This document shows, piece by piece, positions 1 through 5,550 of a stretch of DNA of 6,847 nucleotides. The notes under the pieces are model-generated. The model worked only from the letters and a program-made list of their open reading frames with translations. It was not told where the DNA came from and searched no databases. Location: positions 1 to 6,847 of the forward strand of contig JAHWKS010000296.1 of the NCBI GenBank assembly GCA_019347795.1, read 5' to 3'. Positions within the stretch are counted from its first letter, which is position 1. The number at the start of each line of letters is the position of its first letter. The position numbers were made by a program, and so were the translations under genes. Origin of the DNA: Planctomycetota bacterium. GTDB lineage: Bacteria; Planctomycetota; Planctomycetia; Pirellulales; Pirellulaceae.

Positions 1-951
1 CTCTTGCGTCGCGAGATGGAGCGGCTGTTGCGAGTCTCGGATGCGCAGCGGCATGTCTCGGTGCTGCTGGCTCCCAGCTTTCTCTTCTTCGACGCCCAAA
101 AGCTGTTCTCCGGCGACTTGGAGAAGCTTCAGGCGCCGCTGGAGGCGTTTCTCGGCGATGGACTGCAGGCGGGACTGGCGAGCGCGCACCTGGGAGATCG
201 CTTCTACGTCGAGGTGCGGCTGCACGGCTCGCTTGACCTCGACAAGGGCCGGCTCGCCTCCGAGATGCGAGATCGCCTGGCGCAGATGCCGGACGAGATC
301 GAGAGCTACATCGCCCGGCTGGTCCCGCACCCGTACTGGCGAAGACTGGCGCTGCGGTTTCCGCCGATGATCCGCTACCTGCACCAGCAGACGCGGATCG
401 GCACGGAGGCGGACCACGCGATCATCAACGCCGCCCTGCCGGGCAAGGCAGCGCCGAACCTGGCGGCGGCGGCGGAGTTGACGCTCGTCTCCGAGCCCGG
501 CGCCGCGTACGTGGCCGAGGCGCAGCCGGCGGGCCCGCAGGTGACGACGATGGAGGAGTTGCTCGACCACAAGATCACGATGAGCTTTCCGCAGCAGTCG
601 CTCGATTTCGCCATGGCCGAGCTGGCCAATGAGGTGCGGGATACGCTTCCCAATCTGCCGTTCCCGTTCGAGATCGAGATCATGGGAAAGCACCTGGAGA
701 TGAACGGTATTACGCAGAACCAGTCGATCCGCGACTTTGAGGCCCGCGACAAGCCGGTGAAAGAAGTGCTCACGGCGATGGTGATGAAGGCGAATCCGAT
801 TCAGACGGTCAAGTCGCCGGGCGAGGCGGACCAGAAGTTGATTTGGGTGGTGGGGCCGGATCCCGATGACCCGGCGAAGAAGGTAATTTTAATAACGACG
901 CGGGATGCGGCGGCGCAGGAGGGATATACGCTGCCGGAAGTGTTTCGGTAG
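1..951 (+). CDS. Hypothetical protein with C-terminal secretin/STN-like domain (5' end missing)
   Basis: The reading frame is open from the first base of the window (CTC, then a TTG at position 4) to a TAG stop at 949-951. The TTG is probably an internal leucine, so I treat the gene as truncated by the window edge. The N-terminal ~180 visible residues are mixed charged and hydrophobic sequence that I do not recognise; no clear membrane helix is seen in them. From about residue 188 (DHKITMSFPQQSLDFAMAEL) to 300 there is a strand-helix-strand pattern like the STN / secretin N domain: a short beta strand, a helix ending near NEVRDTLP, a second helix (KPVKEVLTAMVMKAN), then a beta pair (KLIWVVG, KVILITT). 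It closes with GYTLPEVF, an ending I associate with planctomycete hypothetical proteins. The next gene carries STN-like modules too, so the two may act in the same envelope-associated process; that link is inference. No enzymatic motif is visible and the function is unknown. Confidence 0.75.
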   Translation, partial: LLRREMERLLRVSDAQRHVSVLLAPSFLFFDAQKLFSGDLEKLQAPLEAFLGDGLQAGLASAHLGDRFYVEVRLHGSLDLDKGRLASEMRDRLAQMPDEIESYIARLVPHPYWRRLALRFPPMIRYLHQQTRIGTEADHAIINAALPGKAAPNLAAAAELTLVSEPGAAYVAEAQPAGPQVTTMEELLDHKITMSFPQQSLDFAMAELANEVRDTLPNLPFPFEIEIMGKHLEMNGITQNQSIRDFEARDKPVKEVLTAMVMKANPIQTVKSPGEADQKLIWVVGPDPDDPAKKVILITTRDAAAQEGYTLPEVFR

Positions 952-1032
952 TCGCGCGTGGTCGGTTAGGGTCGCTCGAGAAATAACTGTCGTTCGAGCT
1001 TACCCCGCCCCACCCGGCCGCTACCGCGTCCG

Positions 1033-1051
1033 ACCTCCCCACAAGGGAGGT
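1033..1051 (+). other. Short perfect stem-loop in the intergenic region
   Basis: ACCTCCC at 1033-1039 is the exact reverse complement of GGGAGGT at 1045-1051, leaving a 5-base loop CACAA. It lies about 80 bp after the upstream stop codon. No T-run follows directly, so it is not a classical intrinsic terminator alone. Its last base is also the first base of the next inverted repeat, so the two hairpins could stack or compete. Confidence 0.5.
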
Positions 1052-1090
1052 TAAGGACGTTAGTTTTTCGAACGGTCCTTAACTCGTTTT
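1051..1090 (+). terminator. Candidate weak terminator or leader hairpin
   Basis: TTAAGGAC at 1051-1058 pairs perfectly with GTCCTTAA at 1075-1082. The stem extends by GTT (1059-1061) with AAC (1071-1073) around one bulged G at 1074, closing on a 9-base loop that contains T5. A short T4 tract (1087-1090) follows four bases after the stem. It could end transcription of the upstream gene, or be a structured leader for the gene starting at 1107. The stem is AT-richer and the T tract shorter than in a strong intrinsic terminator, so the terminator call is tentative. Confidence 0.35.
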
Positions 1091-1103
1091 CACGGTACGT
1101 GAA
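1089..1103. promoter_or_regulatory. Perfect 15-bp inverted repeat, operator-like
   Basis: TTCACG (1089-1094), centre GTA, and CGTGAA (1098-1103) form a perfect 6+6 palindrome with a 3-base centre. It ends three bases before the GTG start at 1107. Its size and symmetry fit a dimeric repressor site or a hairpin masking the ribosome-binding region. No regulator gene is in the window to match it with. The sequence symmetry is observed; the role is inferred. Confidence 0.35.
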
Positions 1104-1106
1104 CCT

Positions 1107-3302
1107 GTGGCGTCTTTTTACATCTCGTGTACGACGTGCAAATCTCGCTTGAAGGTGCGGGATGAGTCGGCGGTGGGGGAGATCCATACCTGCCCCCGAT
1201 GCGGGAGCATGGTGATGGTCACGCCGCCCCGGCCGCACCAGATGGCCGGCGGCGCCAGCGACAGCTCGCACGACGGGATCATCGCGCCTGCCGCGGCCGG
1301 CGCCGGCGGGGCGTCGTCGCCGTTGTCGTTCACGTTCGAGGATGCCGCCGAGATGCTCGCTCCGGCCGCGGCGCCGCCGGCAGCAACGGCCGGGGCGCCG
1401 CCGAAGCGCATCAATCAATGGGCGGACACGGTCGAAGAGCTTCCGGCTCAGGATGCGTCCGCGGGTGCAGCGTCGGAGCCCTCGGCGCCCGCATCCGATG
1501 CGGCTTGGGCGGATACGGTGGACTCCGAAAGTTCGGAGAAGATTGCGACGGAGCGCGACGAACTGTCGGACGCCGCCGCGGAAGAACACGTCGAGCCGCC
1601 GGCGCCGGGCGAGGCGTGGGGCGCCCCCGCGGCGCCGGGGTGGCGGCAATGGGCATTCCTGGGGGGCGCCGCCGCGATGGGCGTCAGCCTCGCCGTCGCG
1701 GTCTTCGGCTACGCCGTCTTCAGCGCCAATCGCAGCCGGACTGTGAACATCGCGGCGAAGGAGCCCTCAACCGTCGCCGAGAACATCGCGAGTGACGAAG
1801 AACAACCGGCGGACCCCGGCAGCGAGGAATCCTCAGAGCCGCCTGCGCCGGTGACGACCGAAGAGCCGCAGCCCGCGGCGCCGCCGGATGACGCCTCGGA
1901 GTCGGAAACCTCGCCTCCGGAAAAATCGACGCCGGATGCGGAAAACGAAGAAGCGCCCGCCGAGGCCGATCCCTCGCCGGCCGCGCCGGAGCGCGAATCG
2001 CCGTTCGAGTCGCCCGCGGCCGAGCCGGAGGAAGGCGCGCTGGCCGGCGGGAGCGACCTCTTCGACAAGTTCGGCGAGTTCCTTGGCAGCTCCGACCTCG
2101 TCTCGCCGCTCCCCTCCGCCGCGATGCCGATCGAGCCGGAACCGACGGACCCGCCCGTCGAGCCCGCGCCGGAAGGAAGCAGCGAGCCGTCGGCCGAAGT
2201 GACTCCGCTCCCGCGTCCCGCGCCGCGGGAAGTGGACGTGGAGGCGCGGCTGGCCGACCCGATCGCGGGGCTGGAGTTCGACAAAGTCCCGCTCACAGAT
2301 TTTCTGAAGGTTATTTCCGATCTCAGCACGATTCCCATCTCCATTCAGCCGGAGGCGTTGGCGTGGCGTCAGCTCTCGCCGCGATCGCCGGTGTCGGTGC
2401 GCCAGACGGAGACAACCGTCGAACGCGCACTCGCCGCGGCCCTGGCGCCGCTGGGGCTGGGCTTCGTCGCCGACGATGGGCATCTGGTGATCGCCTCGCA
2501 CTCCGCCCGCGAGAATCCCCTGCGGCGCCTCACGCATCCGGTGGAGGATCTGACCGGCGGCGACTCCGATCGGCGGAAAGAGCTGGCGGACCTGATCCAG
2601 CGCCTCGTGGCGCCCGAGTCCTGGAAGCCTGCCGGCGCCGGCGCCGCGATTGCCAAAGACGGCGGCATCGAGATCGAGCAGAGCGAGGCGGTTCATTACC
2701 GCGTGATCGCCTTTTGCGAGTCGCTCCGCACCGCCCGAGGCTTGCCGCCGCGCACGAAGTTCGACGCCGCGCTCTTCCAGCCGCAGGTTCAGCAACAAGC
2801 GGCTCGCAAGAAGCTGGCGACGCCGATCACGCTGAACTTCCGCCAGCCCAGCGATCTGCGAACGATCCTGGCGATGTTCGGCGAGGCGGCGGGCGTGACG
2901 ATCCTCATCGACTGGCAAGCGGCGGAAGAGGCCGGCTGGCCCCCCGGCGCCCAAGGCTCGGTCGTCGCCGGCGAGACGCCGCTCGGCGAGGCGCTCGCCG
3001 ATCTGCTGGCGCCGATGGACCTCACATATCGCGTGCTTGATGGCGCCACACTGGAGGTCACCACGCCCGAGCGGCTTCGCACCCGCATCGAAACCGAGTT
3101 CTACCCCGTGAACGAACTCCTCTCGGGCGAGACAAGCCCCGAAGCGCTGATGGACCGCATCAGAAACGTATTCGGCCCCGACCGTTTCGGCGAAGGCCTT
3201 GCCGAGCTGCACATCGATCCGCAGAGCAAGCATTTGATCGCCGCCCTCCCGCAACCGCAACAGAACGAACTGGCGGCGATGTTGGACGAGTGGCGAGAGT
3301 AA
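1107..3302 (+). CDS. Zinc-ribbon, single-pass membrane protein with tandem STN/secretin-N-like modules
   Basis: A 731-residue protein. Residues 8-32 form a four-cysteine zinc ribbon (C8-X2-C11-X17-C29-X2-C32) with the sequence CKSRLKVRDES between the pairs. A Pro/Ala/acidic segment follows (about 40-175), containing WADTV twice (105-109 and 134-138). One strong hydrophobic helix lies at about 181-206 (QWAFLGGAAAMGVSLAVAVF), then a second low-complexity Pro/Glu/Ser linker (about 215-375). The C-terminal half holds two related modules, 383-546 and 572-730. Each opens with an STN-like part (GLEFDKVPLTDFLKVISDLS; ITLNFRQPSDLRTILAMFGE) and ends with a secretin-N-like part in which a short strand precedes a final helix. 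I infer a cytoplasmic ribbon and an extracytoplasmic STN half. No secretin beta-barrel, kinase or enzyme motif is visible. The GTG start sits just before the ribbon, which supports it, although no Shine-Dalgarno sequence is evident and the start overlaps no other gene. The function is unknown; envelope scaffolding or transport is a guess. Confidence 0.85.
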   Translation: MASFYISCTTCKSRLKVRDESAVGEIHTCPRCGSMVMVTPPRPHQMAGGASDSSHDGIIAPAAAGAGGASSPLSFTFEDAAEMLAPAAAPPAATAGAPPKRINQWADTVEELPAQDASAGAASEPSAPASDAAWADTVDSESSEKIATERDELSDAAAEEHVEPPAPGEAWGAPAAPGWRQWAFLGGAAAMGVSLAVAVFGYAVFSANRSRTVNIAAKEPSTVAENIASDEEQPADPGSEESSEPPAPVTTEEPQPAAPPDDASESETSPPEKSTPDAENEEAPAEADPSPAAPERESPFESPAAEPEEGALAGGSDLFDKFGEFLGSSDLVSPLPSAAMPIEPEPTDPPVEPAPEGSSEPSAEVTPLPRPAPREVDVEARLADPIAGLEFDKVPLTDFLKVISDLSTIPISIQPEALAWRQLSPRSPVSVRQTETTVERALAAALAPLGLGFVADDGHLVIASHSARENPLRRLTHPVEDLTGGDSDRRKELADLIQRLVAPESWKPAGAGAAIAKDGGIEIEQSEAVHYRVIAFCESLRTARGLPPRTKFDAALFQPQVQQQAARKKLATPITLNFRQPSDLRTILAMFGEAAGVTILIDWQAAEEAGWPPGAQGSVVAGETPLGEALADLLAPMDLTYRVLDGATLEVTTPERLRTRIETEFYPVNELLSGETSPEALMDRIRNVFGPDRFGEGLAELHIDPQSKHLIAALPQPQQNELAAMLDEWRE

Positions 3303-3317
3303 AGGGATTGCCATCAG

Positions 3318-3351
3318 TTGGGCTTTCTGAACAGGCGGCGCCGCGTACAAT
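3318..3351 (+). promoter_or_regulatory. Candidate promoter before the cyclodeaminase gene
   Basis: TACAAT at 3346-3351 matches five of six bases of the sigma-70 -10 consensus in otherwise GC-rich DNA, 49 bp upstream of the ATG at 3401. The best -35-like hexamer, TTGGGC at 3318-3323, is 22 bp away, which is longer than the usual 16-18. TTTCTG at 3324-3329 has a better spacing (16 bp) but a poor match. The 98-bp gap after the upstream stop leaves room for a separate promoter for the arginine cluster. This is a weak call. Confidence 0.3.
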
Positions 3352-3390
3352 TCAGGTGACGCCAAATGTGGCGGAGCCTTGCAACCGCGC

Positions 3391-3394
3391 GGAG
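3391..3394 (+). promoter_or_regulatory. Ribosome binding site supporting the ATG at 3401
   Basis: GGAG lies six bases before ATG 3401, a normal Shine-Dalgarno spacing. It helps choose this start over the in-frame GTG at 3290, which would overlap the preceding gene by 13 bp and add 37 residues that do not resemble the family. Confidence 0.5.
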
Positions 3395-3400
3395 CGCGTT

Positions 3401-4669
3401 ATGAATGGGAAAGGGTCCAGCGTCGCCGCTTCCCCGCACGTACAGGAAGTGGAGATCAGCGGGCATATCATCGACAGTCTGATCTTGCCGAAGATCCTCG
3501 ACGCGATCAGCGCCCGGGGCGGGACGTTTCGCATTGACCGGATCACTATCGGACAGCGGCGGAGCGATCCGAGTTACGCCTTGGTGGAAGTTCAGGCGCC
3601 GTCGGACGAGGTTCTCCGCGAAATCATCAGCACGATCTCCGACCACGGCGCCACGCCGGTGGGCGACGTCGATTGCCGGCTGGAGGCGGCCGACATCGAC
3701 GGCGCGTTCCCGCCCGCGTTCTACAGCAGCACGAACCAGCGGACCGAAGTTCGCCTCGACGGCCGCTGGATTCCCGTCGCCGACCAGGAGATGGACTGCG
3801 GCGTGGCGGTCGATCCCCAGACGAGCACGGCCCGCTGCGTCCCCATGAGCGAGGTCCGCAAGGAACAGCTCTTCGTCGTCGGCCATGGCGGCGTGCGTGT
3901 GTTTCCCGAAGACCGCCGCGAGGGGAAGCACGGCTTCGAGTTCATGAACAGCGCCGTCTCGACGGAGAAGCCGAAGGGAGTGGCGGTCCGGCAGATCGCG
4001 CAGGATCTGCACCGGGCGAAGCGGGACGGACAAAAGACGCTCGTGGTAGGCGGGCCGGCGATCGTCCACACCGGCAGCGTTCAGCATTTCTCGCGGCTCA
4101 TCCGCGGCGGCTACGTCCATAAGCTCTTCGCGGGAAACGCCCTGGCCACTCACGATATCGAACAGGCCCTCTACGGCACGAGTCTGGGCGTGCGGCTGGA
4201 CTGCGGCGACATCGCCGAGGCGGGCCACGAGCATCACCTGCGGGCGATCAACCACATCCGCCGGGCGGGCGGCATCCGGAAGGCGGTTGAGGCGGGCGAG
4301 CTGAACTCGGGCATCATGTTCGAGTGCGTGCGGAACAACGTCGATTTCCTCCTCGCGGGCAGCATCCGCGACGACGGCCCGCTTCCGGAGGTGATCACCG
4401 ATGTGCTGGAGGCCCAGCGGCAGATGCGCGAGCAAATCCGCGACGTGTCGTTCTGCCTGATGATCGCCACCACGCTGCACTCGATCGCCGTGGGCAACCT
4501 CTTGCCGGCGTGGGTCAAGGTGGTGTGCGTGGACATCAACCCCTCGACGGTCATCAAACTCAACGACCGCGGCTCCGCCCAGACGGTCGGCCTGGTGACC
4601 GACGTGGAGCCGTTTTTGCGGGCGCTGGTGCATGAAGTGGAGGCGCTGGAGCGAAGCGCCGCGTCGTAG
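3401..4669 (+). CDS. Ornithine cyclodeaminase, TIGR00300 / LOR-SDH-like family
   Basis: This 422-residue protein matches what I know of the TIGR00300 family along its whole length. Members characterised in Methanococcus and in the C-terminal part of cyanobacterial AgrE/ArgZ convert L-ornithine to L-proline plus ammonia using bound NAD. The N-terminal LOR/SDH conserved region (about 14-110) contains GHIIDSLILPKILD, DPSYALVEV and FPPAFYSSTN. A middle part has MDCGVAVDP and FEFMNS..STEKP. The C-terminal Rossmann-like region has VVGGPAIVHTG (215-225), FAGNALATHDIEQALYGTSLG (243-263), HHLRAIN.IRRAGGI, LAGSIRDDGPLPEVITDV (318-335), LHSIAVGNLLP and CVDINPSTVIKLNDRGSAQ (376-394). It is unrelated to the better-known mu-crystallin-type cyclodeaminase, so pipelines often leave it as hypothetical. 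Its likely partner is the arginine dihydrolase 38 bp downstream, whose ornithine product it would use. A soluble cytoplasmic enzyme is expected. Family assignment is strong; the exact substrate is inferred from relatives and context. Confidence 0.88.
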   Translation: MNGKGSSVAASPHVQEVEISGHIIDSLILPKILDAISARGGTFRIDRITIGQRRSDPSYALVEVQAPSDEVLREIISTISDHGATPVGDVDCRLEAADIDGAFPPAFYSSTNQRTEVRLDGRWIPVADQEMDCGVAVDPQTSTARCVPMSEVRKEQLFVVGHGGVRVFPEDRREGKHGFEFMNSAVSTEKPKGVAVRQIAQDLHRAKRDGQKTLVVGGPAIVHTGSVQHFSRLIRGGYVHKLFAGNALATHDIEQALYGTSLGVRLDCGDIAEAGHEHHLRAINHIRRAGGIRKAVEAGELNSGIMFECVRNNVDFLLAGSIRDDGPLPEVITDVLEAQRQMREQIRDVSFCLMIATTLHSIAVGNLLPAWVKVVCVDINPSTVIKLNDRGSAQTVGLVTDVEPFLRALVHEVEALERSAAS

Positions 4670-4697
4670 GTCAGGAGTCAGGAGTCAGGAGTCACGA
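4670..4697 (+). repeat. Heptanucleotide tandem repeat GTCAGGA
   Basis: Three exact copies of GTCAGGA (4670-4690) are followed by a fourth with one change, GTCACGA (4691-4697). They start at the base after the upstream stop codon and fill most of the 38-bp gap before ATG 4708. The array creates three AGGAG Shine-Dalgarno-like cores (4673-4677, 4680-4684, 4687-4691). The last one ends 16 bases before the ATG, farther than the usual 5-10. Copy-number slippage would alter the spacing between the two genes. It resembles short tandemly repeated heptamers known from cyanobacterial genomes. Confidence 0.85.
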
Positions 4698-4707
4698 ACG
4701 GCGACTT

Positions 4708-5550
4708 ATGGCTGAAGCGCAACCGCACATCCTGATGTGTCCGCCGGTCTTCTACGCGATCGAGTACGAGATCAATCCGTGGATGAACCGGCAGCGGCAG
4801 GCGGATCACGACCTCGCGGTCCGGCAGTGGAACGGCCTGTTCGCCGCGCTCTCGGACGCGGGGGCGAAGATCTCGCTCTTGACGCCGGTGCGGGGACTGC
4901 CGGATCTGGTGTTCACGGCGAACGCAGGGATGATTTTTCGCCGCACGGCGGTGCTTTCGCGGTTTCGCTTCGAGCAGCGGCAAGGGGAGGAGGCGCACGA
5001 CGCCCGGTGGTTTTCCGACCATGGCTTCGAGATCGTTCCGCCTCCGCCGGAAACGTTCTTTGAAGGCGCGGGGGACGCCCTCTTCTGCGGCGAAGACCTC
5101 TTCGCCGGTTACCGGATGCGGAGCGACGCCCGCGGTCATCAAGAGATCGGCCGCCGGCTCGGCGTGCGGGTGATTCCACTGGAGTTGGTGGACGCCTATT
5201 ACTATCACCTCGACACCTGCTTCTGTCCGCTCGCCCCCGGCGCCGCGATGTACTTTCCGCCCGCGTTCGACGAGTACGGCCGGACGGCGCTCCGCGAGTT
5301 GATCCCGGAGTTGATCCCGGTCGAAGCGGAAGAGGCCGAGGCGTTCGCCTGCAACGCCGTGCTCGTCGGCCGCACGGTGGTCACGAACACGGGCTGTCCT
5401 CGCCTGCACGCGGCGCTGGCGGAGCGGGGTTATCAGCCGATCGAGACGCCGCTGAGCGAGTTCGTGAAAGCGGGCGGGAGCGCGAAGTGCCTTACTTTGC
5501 GGCTCGACGGCGAGGAGGCCGCCGCCTGGCGGACCGCGGATGAAGACTGA
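4708..5550 (+). CDS. Arginine dihydrolase-like guanidine-modifying enzyme (ArgZ/AgrE N-terminal domain homologue)
   Basis: This 280-residue protein belongs to the guanidine-modifying (amidinotransferase/DDAH) superfamily, which attacks a guanidinium carbon with a cysteine. Its closest remembered relatives are the dihydrolase domains of cyanobacterial ArgZ/AgrE, which turn arginine into ornithine, CO2 and two ammonia. Shared landmarks in order: MCPPVFYAIEYEINPWM (10-26), PDLVFTANAG (65-74) with N72 where arginine deiminases usually have Asp, LSRFRFEQRQGEE (83-95), FFEGAGDALF (117-126) with E119 and D123, YYHLDTCFCPL (165-175) with the presumed catalytic H167, FACNAV (213-218), and AGGSAKCLTLRL (255-266) with the presumed nucleophile C261. 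The spacing of N72, H167 and C261 is nearly that of ArgZ (N71, H168, C264 as I recall). It lacks the fused cyclodeaminase half, which is the gene just upstream. The ATG at 4708 places the conserved MCPP motif at the usual N-terminal position. Alternatives are DDAH or an arginine deiminase; the Asn makes dihydrolase more likely. Confidence 0.85.
   Translation: MAEAQPHILMCPPVFYAIEYEINPWMNRQRQADHDLAVRQWNGLFAALSDAGAKISLLTPVRGLPDLVFTANAGMIFRRTAVLSRFRFEQRQGEEAHDARWFSDHGFEIVPPPPETFFEGAGDALFCGEDLFAGYRMRSDARGHQEIGRRLGVRVIPLELVDAYYYHLDTCFCPLAPGAAMYFPPAFDEYGRTALRELIPELIPVEAEEAEAFACNAVLVGRTVVTNTGCPRLHAALAERGYQPIETPLSEFVKAGGSAKCLTLRLDGEEAAAWRTADED

Noticed and set aside
966..1649. Minus-strand open frame covering the intergenic region
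   Set aside because: Arg-rich composition and overlap with the zinc-ribbon coding sequence indicate a shadow frame; no ribosome site or domain supports it.
1107..3302. Complete secretin (type II/III secretion pore) for the 731-residue protein
   Set aside because: Only STN and N-domain-like modules are seen; there is no C-terminal secretin barrel, and an internal membrane helix with a cytoplasmic zinc ribbon does not fit a secretin.
1833..3365. Long open frame on the minus strand (510 codons) opposite the zinc-ribbon protein gene
   Set aside because: Its translation is Arg-rich with no recognisable domain, and it lies opposite a gene with clear domains; long antisense frames are expected at this GC content.
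3290..3400. In-frame GTG at 3290 as the start of the cyclodeaminase
   Set aside because: It would overlap the upstream gene and add 37 residues absent from the family pattern, and it has a poorer ribosome site than ATG 3401.
3314..4633. Long open frame on the minus strand (439 codons) opposite the cyclodeaminase gene
   Set aside because: The plus strand carries an end-to-end match to the TIGR00300 family; the antisense product has no family features.
4670..4697. CRISPR-like repeat array
   Set aside because: The unit is only 7 bp, directly adjoining, with no spacers; it is a simple tandem repeat.
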